Source of the DNA: Alphaproteobacteria bacterium
Lineage (GTDB): Bacteria > Pseudomonadota > Alphaproteobacteria > Rhizobiales > Beijerinckiaceae
Reading direction: 5' to 3'
Assembly (NCBI GenBank): GCA_021325385.1
Contig: JAJPHH010000079.1
Coordinates: 1-64,000 of the forward strand
DNA length: 64,000 nucleotides
This document shows positions 35,715 to 45,120 of this stretch, piece after piece. The notes below the pieces were generated by a model. That model had not been told where the DNA came from and did no database searches. It saw nothing but the letters and a program-made list of their open reading frames with translations. Positions within the stretch are counted from its first letter, which is position 1, and every line of letters begins with the position of its first letter. The translations under genes were made by a program, and so were the position numbers.

Positions 35715-36707
35715 ATGCAAAGACATACAATCCGAGCCGCGATCGTCGGTGGCGCAGGTCTGGCCGCGCTGGCCTACGCGGCGCCCGCTGCGGCGGCCGA
35801 ACAGCTCAACATCGTCTACACGCACCATTCCTCCGCCTCCAATCCATTTTGGCAAGCGGTGAAAAAAGGCTTCGACGACGCTTGCGCGAAGATCCAGGCC
35901 AATTGTCAAATGATCTTCACTCAGACCGAGGGGTCGGTCGAGCAGGAAGTGGCGAACCAGCAGGCGGCGCTCGCCCGCAAGCCGGACGCGCTGATCACGA
36001 CGCTGGTCGACAACAACGCCTTTGTCGGCAATCTGAAAGACGCCAAGTCAAAGGGCGTCATCGTCATCGCCTCCAATGTCGATGCGACGGAAGGGCCCGA
36101 ACTCGAATTGCGTCAAGCTTTCGTCGGCCAGAACTTCGTGCCTGCGGGGACGACGCTCGGCCGGAGAATGGCGGCGCTCTTTCCCAAGGAAGGGCCGATC
36201 CGCGTTCTTGTCGGCGTCAACGCGCCCGGCCAGAATTGGTCGGAGCAGCGCGCCAAGGGCATCATGGCCGGACTCGAGGAATTCAAGAAAGCCAATTCCG
36301 GCCGTCAAATTGTGATCGATCGATTGGACGTCAGCGCCGAGGGCGCCGTGGTGAGCGACCGCGTCGGCGCCTATATCAGCGCTCATCCCGACACGACCGC
36401 CTATATCGAGACCGGACTTTGGCACTCGAACGTCGCTCGCATGCTCAAGGATCGCAATATTCCGCCGGGAAAAATCCTGCTCGGCGGGTTCGACCTTGCG
36501 GCGCAAGTGATCGAGCAGATGAAGGCCGGCTACATCCAAGTCGAAATCGACCAGCAGCCTTACGAACAAGGCTTCCTGCCCGTCATGCAGGTTTACCTGG
36601 AGAAAAAGGTCGGCCTGATGCCGTCGGACATTGATTCGGGCGAAGCGGTGTTCACGCCCGATCAGGCCGACCAGCTCATGGCCTTGGCCAAGCAAGGCTT
36701 GCGCTGA
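35715..36707 (+). CDS. Sugar ABC transporter binding protein (Frc-like)
   Basis: A 330-residue periplasmic sugar-binding protein. Signal peptide: AAIVGGAGLAALAYAAPAAAAE. The mature protein begins LNIVYTHHSSASNPFWQAVKKG, then FTQTEGSVEQEVANQQAALA and PDALITTLVDNNAF, typical of the periplasmic-binding-4 family. GAGGGAGGAG precedes the ATG. It is the first transport gene of the operon; the permease starts two bases after its stop. Confidence 0.92.
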   Translation: MQRHTIRAAIVGGAGLAALAYAAPAAAAEQLNIVYTHHSSASNPFWQAVKKGFDDACAKIQANCQMIFTQTEGSVEQEVANQQAALARKPDALITTLVDNNAFVGNLKDAKSKGVIVIASNVDATEGPELELRQAFVGQNFVPAGTTLGRRMAALFPKEGPIRVLVGVNAPGQNWSEQRAKGIMAGLEEFKKANSGRQIVIDRLDVSAEGAVVSDRVGAYISAHPDTTAYIETGLWHSNVARMLKDRNIPPGKILLGGFDLAAQVIEQMKAGYIQVEIDQQPYEQGFLPVMQVYLEKKVGLMPSDIDSGEAVFTPDQADQLMALAKQGLR

Positions 36708-36708
36708 A

Positions 36709-37758
36709 ATGGCGGATCGATCGGCTCGGCGGGACTTGCGTCCCGCCGGCGCCAACGCCGAGCGGATGGGCGAAGGCGCCGTAAAGAACTTGTTCCGCAT
36801 CTATATGGAGAAGCCGGAACTCGCCGGCGTCGCGCTACTGATCGCGCTCGCCGTCGTCTTCGAAATGCGCTCCGGCGGCGCCTTCCTGTCCGGCGACAAT
36901 CTGCGCGGCATTCTCGGCCTGTTGCCCGAAGTCGGACTCGTCTCGATCGGCGTCACGATCTTGATGATAGGCGGCGAATTCGACCTCTCCGTCGGCTCGA
37001 CCTTCGCGTTGACGCCTATGGCTACGTCGCTGCTGATCATTGCCGGCGTCCCGGCCTTTCTCGCGATTTTGCTCGGGCTGGCGATCGCCGCGGCCATCGG
37101 CTTCGCCAATGGCTTCATCACGCTGACTTTCGGCATACCAAGCTTCATCACCACGCTCGGCATGCTGTTCATCGTCCGCTCGCTGACGGTGGTCATTTCG
37201 GGCGGCTTTCCGCCGCTTTTGCCCGACGATCTCAATACCAGCGCGTTTACGCAATTCGTCGGGCCCGGCGGGCTCTTCCGCGCCTCGTTCATCTGGTTCG
37301 TCGCGATCGCGCTGGCGGCGTCGGCGATGTTGAGCCTCTCCAATCTCGGCAATTGGATTCGAGCGACGGGCGGCCATTTGGAGGCGGCCGGCGCGATGGG
37401 CGTCCCGGCGCGGCGGGTCAAGCTGTTTTGCTTCATGCTGTGCTCGACAATGGCCGGGTTCGGCGGCGTCATCCAGGTGTTCCGGCTGCACTCGCCCCTG
37501 CCCTCGATCGGCGACGGCCTCGAACTGCAAGCCGTGGCCGCGGCGGTGATCGGCGGAACGGCGTTGACCGGCGGCGTCGGAACCGTACTCGGTGCGATCG
37601 TCGGCGCTCTGTTGATCAGGGTCATCGACAATGGGCTGGTGATGAGCCAGGTCGACGCCAACTGGTTCAAATTCGCCGTCGGCGGCCTGACTATCTTCGC
37701 GGTCGTCTCCAATGCCTGGCTGCGGCGCACGGCGCGAAGGCTGCGGGTGGAGGCGTGA
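36709..37758 (+). CDS. Sugar ABC transporter permease (FrcC-like)
   Basis: A 349-residue RbsC/FrcC-type permease with an N-terminal hydrophilic tail of about 35 residues. Family blocks: GGEFDLSVGSTFALTPMATS, NWIRATGGHLEAAGAMGVPARR and VIGGTALTGGVGTVLGAIVGA. It begins two bases after the binding protein and ends one base before the ATPase start, so all three are translated from one message. Confidence 0.92.
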   Translation: MADRSARRDLRPAGANAERMGEGAVKNLFRIYMEKPELAGVALLIALAVVFEMRSGGAFLSGDNLRGILGLLPEVGLVSIGVTILMIGGEFDLSVGSTFALTPMATSLLIIAGVPAFLAILLGLAIAAAIGFANGFITLTFGIPSFITTLGMLFIVRSLTVVISGGFPPLLPDDLNTSAFTQFVGPGGLFRASFIWFVAIALAASAMLSLSNLGNWIRATGGHLEAAGAMGVPARRVKLFCFMLCSTMAGFGGVIQVFRLHSPLPSIGDGLELQAVAAAVIGGTALTGGVGTVLGAIVGALLIRVIDNGLVMSQVDANWFKFAVGGLTIFAVVSNAWLRRTARRLRVEA

Positions 37759-37759
37759 T

Positions 37760-38491
37760 ATGAGCGCTCCCCTGATCTCCGTCAAGGAAATGCACAAATG
37801 GTACGCCGGCGTCCACGCGCTGAAAGGGGTGAATTTCGACGTTCGTCAGCGCGAGGTGGTCGGATTGGTCGGCGATAACGGCGCCGGCAAGTCGACCTTG
37901 ATCAAAATTCTTTCGGGCGTGCACGACCCGGACAAAGGCGAGATTTACATCGAGGGCGAACCCGTCAAGATCGGCTCGCCGAAGGCGGCGATGCGCCTCG
38001 GCATCGAGACGATCTATCAGGACGCCTCGATGGTTCCGACCATGTCGATCGCGCGGAACCTCTTCATCGGCCGCGAGCCGTTATGGGTCGCCCTCGGCGG
38101 CGTCGGGCTGATCGACCACGAGCGCATGCGCCGCGAATCGATGAAGGCGCTTGCCGACGTCGATCTCCATCTGCGCTCGCCGGACGCTTTGCTCGCCGAA
38201 CTCTCGGGCGGCCAGCGACAGGGCGTCGCCATCGCGCGGGCCATGCACTTCAAGTCGCGCGTTCTCATTCTCGATGAGCCCACCAATCACTTGTCGGTCA
38301 AGGAAACCGCCAAGGTGCTGGGCTTCGTGCGCGGTCTGCCCGCGCAAGGCGTCACGGGAATCCTGATCAGTCATAACCTGCATCACGTCTTCGAATCCTG
38401 CGACCGGATTGTCGCCATGGCGCGCGGCGAGATCGTCTTCGACAAGCCGGTCGCCAACACTTCGATCGAGGAAGTGCAGGACTACCTATAA
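37760..38491 (+). CDS. Sugar ABC transporter ATPase, single domain (FrcA-like)
   Basis: A 243-residue one-domain ATPase, half the size of RbsA, as in the fructose importer FrcBCA. Walker A GDNGAGKST, signature LSGGQRQGVAIARAM, Walker B VLILDEPTNHLS. As a single domain it should act as a homodimer. The preceding permease stop overlaps the upstream spacer by one base. The other sugar importers in this window use two-domain ATPases, so this system is of a separate lineage. Confidence 0.92.
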   Translation: MSAPLISVKEMHKWYAGVHALKGVNFDVRQREVVGLVGDNGAGKSTLIKILSGVHDPDKGEIYIEGEPVKIGSPKAAMRLGIETIYQDASMVPTMSIARNLFIGREPLWVALGGVGLIDHERMRRESMKALADVDLHLRSPDALLAELSGGQRQGVAIARAMHFKSRVLILDEPTNHLSVKETAKVLGFVRGLPAQGVTGILISHNLHHVFESCDRIVAMARGEIVFDKPVANTSIEEVQDYL

Positions 38492-38501
38492 GGGACGAGC
38501 C

Positions 38502-39257
38502 ATGGCTGCGCTTTCGGGAAAGACCGCGCTCCTCACCGGCGCGCTCGGTACGCTGGGCCGCGCGCAAGCCGAGGCGCTGGGCAGGGCCGGAGCGAGGCTC
38601 TTCCTGCTGGATCGCCCGGATCGTCGCGACGGTCCCGCCTTCGCCGAAGAGATCGCGCGGAGCACCGGCGCGGCCGCCGACTATGTCGGTCAGGATCTTG
38701 GCGATCTCGACGGTTCGGAAAGAGCGGTCAGACGTCTCGCCGACGGAGCGAACGGGTTCGACATCCTGATCAACAACGCCGCGCTGATCGTCAATCGTCC
38801 GTTCGAGGATTTTTCGCTCGCCGAATATGAAGAGCAAGTGCGGGTCAATTCCTCGGCTGCTTTCGCTTTGGCGCGGTCTTGCGCGCCGGGCATGAAGGCC
38901 AAGCGTTACGGCAAGATTGTCAATTTCTGCTCGGTCACTCTCAACGGCCGGTGGGACGGCTATGTCCCCTATGTCGCTTCGAAGGGCGCGTTGCTGGGAC
39001 TGACCAAATCGCTGGCCCGCGAGATGGGCGCGTACGGCGTCCGGGTGAACGCCGTCTCGCCGGGAGCGGTCGTCTCCGAGGCTGAGCAGCGGGTGTTCGG
39101 CGAGCGCCTGCAACAGTACAATGACTGGATCCTCGAGAACCAGTGTCTGAAGAGCCGCATTCAGGCTCGCGACGTGGCCGAGCTCGTTCTGTTCCTGGTC
39201 TCGCCGGCTTCCGACATGATCACCGGCCAGAACTTCGCCATCGACGGCGGCTGGTGA
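38502..39257 (+). CDS. Short-chain dehydrogenase/reductase
   Basis: A 251-residue classical SDR. The cofactor motif is TGALGTLGRA (residues 12-21), then LLDRPDR; NNAA marks the stabilising motif; the catalytic Ser is in NFCSVTLNG and the Tyr and Lys in YVPYVASKGALLG. The ending ITGQNFAIDGGW is typical. It follows the sugar ATPase by ten bases and precedes a mutarotase; it probably oxidises the imported sugar or its acid in the same pathway as the dehydratase. Confidence 0.92.
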   Translation: MAALSGKTALLTGALGTLGRAQAEALGRAGARLFLLDRPDRRDGPAFAEEIARSTGAAADYVGQDLGDLDGSERAVRRLADGANGFDILINNAALIVNRPFEDFSLAEYEEQVRVNSSAAFALARSCAPGMKAKRYGKIVNFCSVTLNGRWDGYVPYVASKGALLGLTKSLAREMGAYGVRVNAVSPGAVVSEAEQRVFGERLQQYNDWILENQCLKSRIQARDVAELVLFLVSPASDMITGQNFAIDGGW

Positions 39258-39260
39258 GCC

Positions 39261-40163
39261 GTGTCGGAAAAAGATCGCCGGCGGCTTACGCTCTCCGACG
39301 GCATCGCAGAAGCCGTGGTCCTGCCATGGCTGGGCGCGGGATTGGAAAGATACGACCTGATCTCCAGCGGACGACGCGAGCCGCTGTTTCGCGCCGCGCC
39401 GGCGGAAACGACAGACGCCTTTTCGCTCGCGAATATCCTGCTCGTGCCATGGTCGAATCGAATCTCCGGCGGCGGATTTAGATTTCGCGGCGACTTTCAT
39501 CGCCTCGAACCCAACGCGCCCGGCGAACCGTTCCCCATCCACGGCAACGGGTTTCAGTCCGAGTGGCAGGTCAAGGAGCACGGGCCGGCCGACGCGGTCC
39601 TCTCCCTGTCGAGCGACGGGCCGGGGCCGTTCAGATACGAGGCCGAGATCGCCTATTCTCTCGCGGCGGGCGCTCTGACCATGTCGCTCACAGTGGTCAA
39701 TAAAGCCCCGATTGCGTTGCCTTACGGATTAGGCTTCCATCCCTGGCTGCCGCGCACGCCGGACGTCCTGCTCCATGCGCCGGCTGAAGGCGTATGGCTC
39801 GAGGATCAAGATCATCTCCCGACAGCAAGGGTTGAAATTGCTGAACGTCCCCAATGGGACTTCTCGTCGCCTCGCCCTCTGCCGGCGCAATGGATCAACA
39901 ACGCGTTCGACGGCTGGAGCGGACGGGCGGAGCTCCTCTGGCCGGAACGACGCCTTTCGCTTACCGTCGAGGCCGGACCGGCGCTCGGCGTCTACATCCT
40001 CTATTCTCCGGATAGAAGCGCCGACTTCTTCTGCTTCGAGCCGGTCAACCATAGTGTCGACGCTCATAATCTGGCCCCCGCGACAGGCGCCGGCGGACTC
40101 GCGATCCTTGGCGTCGGCGAGCGGGCCCAGGCGTCTTGCCGTTTCGTCCCGAAAGCTGTCTGA
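39261..40163 (+). CDS. Aldose 1-epimerase family protein (mutarotase)
   Basis: A 300-residue galactose-mutarotase-like protein starting at a GTG three bases after the SDR stop. The opening GIAEAVVLPWLGAGLERYDL, the first catalytic-type His in PIHGNGFQSEW and the second in GLGFHPWLPRT match the family, and the Glu base candidate is in FFCFEPVNHSVDAHN. It converts sugar anomers to feed the SDR. It is the last gene of the plus-strand sugar-acid operon. Confidence 0.88.
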   Translation: MSEKDRRRLTLSDGIAEAVVLPWLGAGLERYDLISSGRREPLFRAAPAETTDAFSLANILLVPWSNRISGGGFRFRGDFHRLEPNAPGEPFPIHGNGFQSEWQVKEHGPADAVLSLSSDGPGPFRYEAEIAYSLAAGALTMSLTVVNKAPIALPYGLGFHPWLPRTPDVLLHAPAEGVWLEDQDHLPTARVEIAERPQWDFSSPRPLPAQWINNAFDGWSGRAELLWPERRLSLTVEAGPALGVYILYSPDRSADFFCFEPVNHSVDAHNLAPATGAGGLAILGVGERAQASCRFVPKAV

Positions 40164-40225
40164 TGCCAAATCGGCTGAACGCGCCATCTCCCGATGAGAG
40201 CGAACTACTTTTGGGTACGCCCAAT

Positions 40226-40310
40226 CGTCATTGCGAGTGAAGCGAAGCAATCTATCGTAAGGCAAAGCCCTCTGAATGGATGCTTCTTCCCTTCGCTCCT
40301 CGCAATGACG
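40226..40310. repeat. Palindromic dispersed repeat (REP/MITE-like)
   Basis: The element begins CGTCATTGCGAGTGAAGCGA and ends TTCGCTCCTCGCAATGACG, giving imperfect inverted arms of about 25 bp around an AT-richer centre, 85 bp in all. The GTCATTGCGAG ... CTCGCAATGAC ends are typical of small dispersed repeats in many proteobacterial genomes. It lies between convergent genes. I saw only this copy in the window. Confidence 0.75.
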
Positions 40311-40340
40311 TGCTGCGATTCGCCCTAGACGCAATTCGCT

Positions 40341-41249
40341 CTAAGAGACGCGCAGACGGTCCGGCGCGGTCGACTTCGCTCCGGCCGCCGATTTGTCGTC
40401 CCGCCTGAGCCTCTTCTGGTCCAGATCGTTGGCGGCGATGTCGAGCAGCGCGGTTATGGCCGCGCGCGCGCCGTCCGCATCGCGCAATCGGACATGCTCC
40501 AGCACCGCCTTATGCGCCGCAAGAGCGCGCGATTGGGCCGTCACCAGGCGGTTGGTGATGGCGAAAGTGGCGCGCAGGGCCGCTTCGATCGTGCCGGTCA
40601 GCCCTTTCAGCACGACATTATGGCTGGCGGCGACGAGGCTGACATGGAACTGAAGGTCCGCTTCGCAGCACGCGGCGAGGTCGGTACGAAGATTGCGCTC
40701 CATGCTTTCATAAGCCTGTTCGATACGGGCGAGGTCGGCCGCCGTCGCTCTCATCGCAGCCAGAGCGGCGGCCGCAGGCTCGATGATCCGGCGCGCTTCG
40801 ATCAAACTCGCGATCAGATCCCGGTCGCGCCCGACGTCCGGGTGCCACGAGAGCACCTGCGAATCGAGCAGATTCCAATCGTCCCGAGCCCGCACGCGCA
40901 CGCCGACCCGGCGCTTCACCTCAAGCAATCCTTTCGCCGACAGCACTTTGACGGCCTCCCGCACGGAGGTCCGACTCACGTTCAGATTTCGAGCAAGATC
41001 GTCTTCGCGCGGCAACAACTGTCCGGGCGCATAGGTCCCGCCAAGGATCCATTTGGCGACCGTGTCGACGACCGAGCCGTGAATGCTCCCTTCATAGGCT
41101 TTCGCCTCTGGTCGGATGCCAGGCAAGGCGGAGCGCGGCCTCCTTCCGCGCGGCTCGATCGACGCCGCTGCGGGAGAAGAATGATCACTCTCGAATTCAA
41201 TCACGTCCGCTCCGTTCGAAAAAACAGCTGACGATCTCGTCAACGCCAT
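40341..41249 (-). CDS. GntR-family regulator, FCD subfamily
   Basis: A 302-residue FCD regulator with an unusually long N-terminal tail of about 55 residues before the winged helix (WILGGTYAPGQLLPREDDLA, LNVSRTSVREAVKVLSAKGL). The FCD domain has LIEARRIIEPAAAALAA and the His in EADLQFHVSLVAASHNVVL. The DNA-binding half resembles regulators of galactonate-type genes (DgoR). It follows the galactonate-dehydratase-like gene by 46 bp and ends the minus-strand sugar-acid operon. A later internal start is possible. Confidence 0.9.
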   Translation of the reverse strand: MALTRSSAVFSNGADVIEFESDHSSPAAASIEPRGRRPRSALPGIRPEAKAYEGSIHGSVVDTVAKWILGGTYAPGQLLPREDDLARNLNVSRTSVREAVKVLSAKGLLEVKRRVGVRVRARDDWNLLDSQVLSWHPDVGRDRDLIASLIEARRIIEPAAAALAAMRATAADLARIEQAYESMERNLRTDLAACCEADLQFHVSLVAASHNVVLKGLTGTIEAALRATFAITNRLVTAQSRALAAHKAVLEHVRLRDADGARAAITALLDIAANDLDQKRLRRDDKSAAGAKSTAPDRLRVS

Positions 41250-41295
41250 CCGAAGACTTCAACGCATTGACTTGGGCTTGCGGGCTAAGTCACGC

Positions 41296-42468
41296 TCACC
41301 AATCAACAATTGTACCGTCTTCCAGCACGGCGTTTACTGTGTGCAACACCTCGGGTTGGAACGGATGGCGGGCGCAAGCGGTCTCATCGATTTCGACGCC
41401 GAGACCGGGTTCTGTGGGAACCTGCCAGAACCCGTCAATCATTTTTATCGGGCCTCTGACGACATCGAAATACCACGGCGCGGCGCCGACCATCTCCTCT
41501 TGAATGACATGGTTGGACGTTGCGACTGCGAAGTGCAGCGCAGCGACGCCCGCGATCGGCCCAAGCGGATTATGCGGCGCCACGCCGACGCCGGCGGCCT
41601 CCGCCATCGCGGCGATCTTCTTCGCCTCCCATAGACCGCCGCAATGACAGATGTCGGGCTGGACGATGTCGACGGCGCGCTGATGGAAAAGGTCCTCGAA
41701 TTCCGAGAGTTCGATGAGCCGTTCGCCCGTCGCGATCGGCACTTTCGTATTCGACGCGACCTTGCGCAGTCCCGCCGCGTCGCCCGGCGGCAGGACCTCC
41801 TCGACAAACATGGGTCGGCTCGGCGCCAGCGCCTCGATATAGGCGAGCGCCGCCCCAACCGAAGCGGGACGTCCATGGAAATCGACCATGATTTCGATTT
41901 CCGGGCCGACGGCTTCTCGCAAAGCGCTCATCATTCGGGCCGTTCGATCGACGTCCGCCAATGGGGCCGAATAATGGGTAAACGGCACGATCACCACTTT
42001 CATCGCCCGATAGCCTCGGGCCAGCACCTCGTGCGCGCGTTCGATGAGTTTCTGCGCGCTGTCCGTCTCATAGACGGCGCGCATGTCGCCCAGCCCGAGA
42101 TGAGTATAGACGCGCACCTTGTCGCGAACCTGACCGCCGAGCAGGCGCCAGACCGGAACGCCGAGCGATTTGCCGAAAATGTCCCATAACGCGATTTCAA
42201 TGCCGGATATCGCGCTCATGCCGATCGCGCCGAGGCGCCAGAAGCTGTGCTTCTTCATGATCCGCACCAGCTTCTCGATGTCGCGCGGATCGCGGCCCAA
42301 AATCAAGGGCGCGAGATCTTCGATGGCCGCGGCGACGGAACGCGTCTTCCATTCCAAAGTCGCTTCGCCCCAGCCGAACAGGCCCTGCTGATCGGTATCG
42401 ACACGGACGAAAATCCAGTTCCGCATCTCTGCGGAGACAATAGTCGACCGAATTCCGCTGATCCGCAC
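41296..42468 (-). CDS. Galactonate dehydratase-like enolase-superfamily enzyme
   Basis: A 390-residue enolase-superfamily enzyme. Mg ligands: Asp in IMVDFHGRP, Glu in MFVEEVLPP, Glu in IATGERLIE; the catalytic Asp-His dyad is Asp in VQPDICHCGGLWEA and His in VAPHNPLGP. The AWYFDVVRGP-like ending (APWYFDVVRG) and the VEEPVLPE-type segment are close to D-galactonate dehydratase DgoD. It removes water from a sugar acid to give a 2-keto-3-deoxy acid. It follows a ribose-type transporter and precedes a DgoR-like GntR regulator. No aldolase or kinase for the keto-deoxy acid is present in the window. Confidence 0.88.
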   Translation of the reverse strand: MRISGIRSTIVSAEMRNWIFVRVDTDQQGLFGWGEATLEWKTRSVAAAIEDLAPLILGRDPRDIEKLVRIMKKHSFWRLGAIGMSAISGIEIALWDIFGKSLGVPVWRLLGGQVRDKVRVYTHLGLGDMRAVYETDSAQKLIERAHEVLARGYRAMKVVIVPFTHYSAPLADVDRTARMMSALREAVGPEIEIMVDFHGRPASVGAALAYIEALAPSRPMFVEEVLPPGDAAGLRKVASNTKVPIATGERLIELSEFEDLFHQRAVDIVQPDICHCGGLWEAKKIAAMAEAAGVGVAPHNPLGPIAGVAALHFAVATSNHVIQEEMVGAAPWYFDVVRGPIKMIDGFWQVPTEPGLGVEIDETACARHPFQPEVLHTVNAVLEDGTIVDW

Positions 42469-42502
42469 CGAGCGCCCTCCATTTGATCCCAGCGGACCGA
42501 AC

Positions 42503-43516
42503 TTATCCGTACCTTCGCCCCTGAAGCTCGGCGATGATCACCGCCGCGATAAGCAGCACGCCTTTCGCCACCATCTGGTAGAAGGTCGGGACGCTCGTAA
42601 GGATCAGGCCGTTGTCCAGAACGCCGATGATCAGAACGCCGAGCCGGCCGCCGATAATCGTGCCTTTGCCGCCAGTCAGCGCGCATCCGCCAAGCACCGC
42701 CGCCGTGATCGCCTCCAATTCCAGTCCATCGGAGCCGGAAATCGGTTGGCCGGAACCCGTGCGAGCCGCCAGCAACATGCCGGCGAGCCCGGCGGTTGCG
42801 CCGCTCAGCGTGTAGACGCCGATCTGATAAGCTCGAACATTCAACCCGGCGAGCCGCGCCACGACCTGGTTGCCGCCGATCGCGTAGATATTCCGCCCCG
42901 TAACGGTATAGTTCATCAGGACAAAGAAGGCCGCGACCATTGCGATGAGGACCATGATCGTGACCGGCAAGCCAAATATCTTGCCATTGCCGATGAAGCG
43001 GAAAGCGGGATCGAAGATGCTGATCGACTGCCCGTTCGAGACGATGAAGGCGACGCCTCGGAAGACCGCCATCGTGCCGAGCGTCGCGATCACCGCGTTG
43101 ATGCGTCCTACGGTGATGATGACGCCATTGACGACGCCGGCGATCGCGCCAACAAAGACTCCGAACAGGATGCTGAGCAGCGGCGATCCGGTCCATCCGA
43201 CTGCAAGCGCGATATACACGGTCGACATGCCGACGATTGCGCCAACGGAAATATCGAGTCCGCCGGAAACGATGACAATCGTCTGAGCCGTCGCCAGGAC
43301 GCCTAGAATGGCGATCGCTTGGCCGATATTGAGGATGTTGCGCACCAGGAAGAAAACGTCGGGACGCAGGCCGCCGAATATCGCGATCAGGATGGCGAGG
43401 GCGATCAACAGACTGAGATTATGCGTGCCGACGCGTTCGATCATCGAACGCACCGCCGATTTCTGCGCGCGAGATTCGGCCAGACCCGCCGCGACGCCGG
43501 TTTTCGCCTCGGTCAA
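42503..43516 (-). CDS. Ribose-type sugar ABC transporter permease
   Basis: A permease of 337 residues from a TTG that overlaps the ATPase stop by 4 bp, or 313 from the ATG at 43444. Family blocks: SGGLDISVGAIVGMSTVYIA, YAIGGNQVVARLAGLNVRAY and VLGGCALTGGKGTIIGGRLG. It is the only permease of this importer, so it should act as a homodimer. Confidence 0.9.
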   Translation of the reverse strand: MTEAKTGVAAGLAESRAQKSAVRSMIERVGTHNLSLLIALAILIAIFGGLRPDVFFLVRNILNIGQAIAILGVLATAQTIVIVSGGLDISVGAIVGMSTVYIALAVGWTGSPLLSILFGVFVGAIAGVVNGVIITVGRINAVIATLGTMAVFRGVAFIVSNGQSISIFDPAFRFIGNGKIFGLPVTIMVLIAMVAAFFVLMNYTVTGRNIYAIGGNQVVARLAGLNVRAYQIGVYTLSGATAGLAGMLLAARTGSGQPISGSDGLELEAITAAVLGGCALTGGKGTIIGGRLGVLIIGVLDNGLILTSVPTFYQMVAKGVLLIAAVIIAELQGRRYG

Positions 43517-45063
43517 TTGATCCTCGCCTCCCCGACTTCGCCGAGAGCCTCCGCCATTGCGAGCTGGAGGATCCGCTCTTCTTTTGCTTCGCCCCGCGGC
43601 AATTCGCCGACGATGCGTCCGCCGGCCATGACGACGATTCGATCGGCGAGGCCGATCAATTCCGGAAGCTCGGACGAAATAACCAGCAAGGCTACGCCTT
43701 CCGCTGCGAGCTGGGCGATCAGACGGTAGATTTCGGCTTTTGCGCCGACGTCGATGCCGCGGGTCGGTTCGTCCAATATCAATGCTTTCGGGCGGCGCGC
43801 CAGCCATCGGCCGAGCACGACCTTCTGCTGATTGCCGCCCGATAGTTTCGAGACGGCCTGGTCCAAGCTGGGCGTCCTGATGCGGAGGCGGTCGACCAGG
43901 CTCGCCGCGATGCTTCGCTCGGCCCCGAACCTGACAAAGTTGAACCGACTGATGAGATCAGGGACCGCCAAAGAAATATTGTTCGCGACGCTGCGCAGGA
44001 GCAGCAGAGCTTGAGACTTCCTGTCCTCGGGCGCAAAGCCGATGCCGGCGGCGATCGCGTCAGCGGGACTGCGCAATCGAATTGCGCGCCCCCCGACCGC
44101 GACCGAGCCGGCCAACGAGCGGTCGTGACCGAAAATCGCCTCCGCGAGTTCAGAGCGCCCCGCTCCGATCAGCCCGGCAAGCCCGACCACTTCGCCGGCG
44201 CGGACATCGAGGCTGACGTCTTTCACGCGCTTTGTCGTCAATCCCCGTACGCAGAGGACGGGTGGCCCCGGTCGGCGCTCCGAGCGATCGAACAAGTCCG
44301 AGATGGGTCTGCCGACCATCGCCTGAACGATCTCGTTGTCGGCGATTTCGGCAATCGGCCGATCGACGATCAGCCGGCCGTCGCGCAACACCGCGACGCG
44401 ATCCGCCAACTCTCGAACTTCGCGCATGCGGTGGGAAATATAGACGATCGCGACGCCGTCGGCCTTTAGCCGCCGCACGACCCGGAACAGTCTTTGCGCC
44501 TCGTCTTCAGTCAGCGAGGATGTCGGTTCATCGAGCGCCAGCACACGCAAGCCGCCGCGCAAGGCGCGCATGATCTCCATCAATTGCCGCTGCGCAGGGC
44601 CTAGGTCCCCGGCTCTCGTCCACGGCTCGAGCTCCTTCTCCAACCCGAACTCGGCGAGAATTTGCCGGGTGCGCCGCGCTGCGTCGCCGCGATCGAAAAA
44701 AATTCGTCGAGTCCGCCGCAAATCGCCGAGAAACAGATTTTCGGCGATGGAGAGGTCGGGAATAATGTCCGGCTCTTGATGAATGACCCGAATGCCGACT
44801 GCATGGGCGTCGGCGGGCGATCGAAATACGCGCTGGGCGCCAAGCGCGACAATCGCGCCGCTGTCCGGGCGAAAGACGCCCTCGAATATCCGGATCAGCG
44901 TCGATTTGCCAGCCCCATTCTCGCCGACCAACGCCAGCACCTCGCCCGCCCGGATCGCCAACGATACGCGATCCAGCGCGCGGACCACGCCGAAATCCTT
45001 CGAGACTCCGACCGCCTCGACGACGGATTCCAAGCGCTTCGGCGCAGGACTAGATCCAGCCAC
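43513..45063 (-). CDS. Ribose-type sugar ABC transporter ATPase (two domains)
   Basis: A 516-residue RbsA-like ATPase starting at a GTG. Domain 1: Walker A GENGAGKST, degenerate signature (LGPAQRQLMEIMRAL), Walker B VLALDEPTSSL. Domain 2: AGLIGAGRSEL, signature LSGGNQQKVVLGRWLARRP and Walker B ALILDEPTRGID, which is intact here unlike the other two-domain ATPases in this window. It lies 57 bp after the binding protein gene. Confidence 0.93.
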   Translation of the reverse strand: MAGSSPAPKRLESVVEAVGVSKDFGVVRALDRVSLAIRAGEVLALVGENGAGKSTLIRIFEGVFRPDSGAIVALGAQRVFRSPADAHAVGIRVIHQEPDIIPDLSIAENLFLGDLRRTRRIFFDRGDAARRTRQILAEFGLEKELEPWTRAGDLGPAQRQLMEIMRALRGGLRVLALDEPTSSLTEDEAQRLFRVVRRLKADGVAIVYISHRMREVRELADRVAVLRDGRLIVDRPIAEIADNEIVQAMVGRPISDLFDRSERRPGPPVLCVRGLTTKRVKDVSLDVRAGEVVGLAGLIGAGRSELAEAIFGHDRSLAGSVAVGGRAIRLRSPADAIAAGIGFAPEDRKSQALLLLRSVANNISLAVPDLISRFNFVRFGAERSIAASLVDRLRIRTPSLDQAVSKLSGGNQQKVVLGRWLARRPKALILDEPTRGIDVGAKAEIYRLIAQLAAEGVALLVISSELPELIGLADRIVVMAGGRIVGELPRGEAKEERILQLAMAEALGEVGEARIN

Positions 45064-45120
45064 TGCTCGCGATCCTTGCTGAGGGGCGCCGCCCGACGGG
45101 CGACGCCCGCTGCTGCGGGT

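Noticed and set aside
40226-40310. CRISPR-like repeat
   Set aside because: Only one palindromic unit is present, without regular direct repeats or spacers; it fits a dispersed REP-like element.
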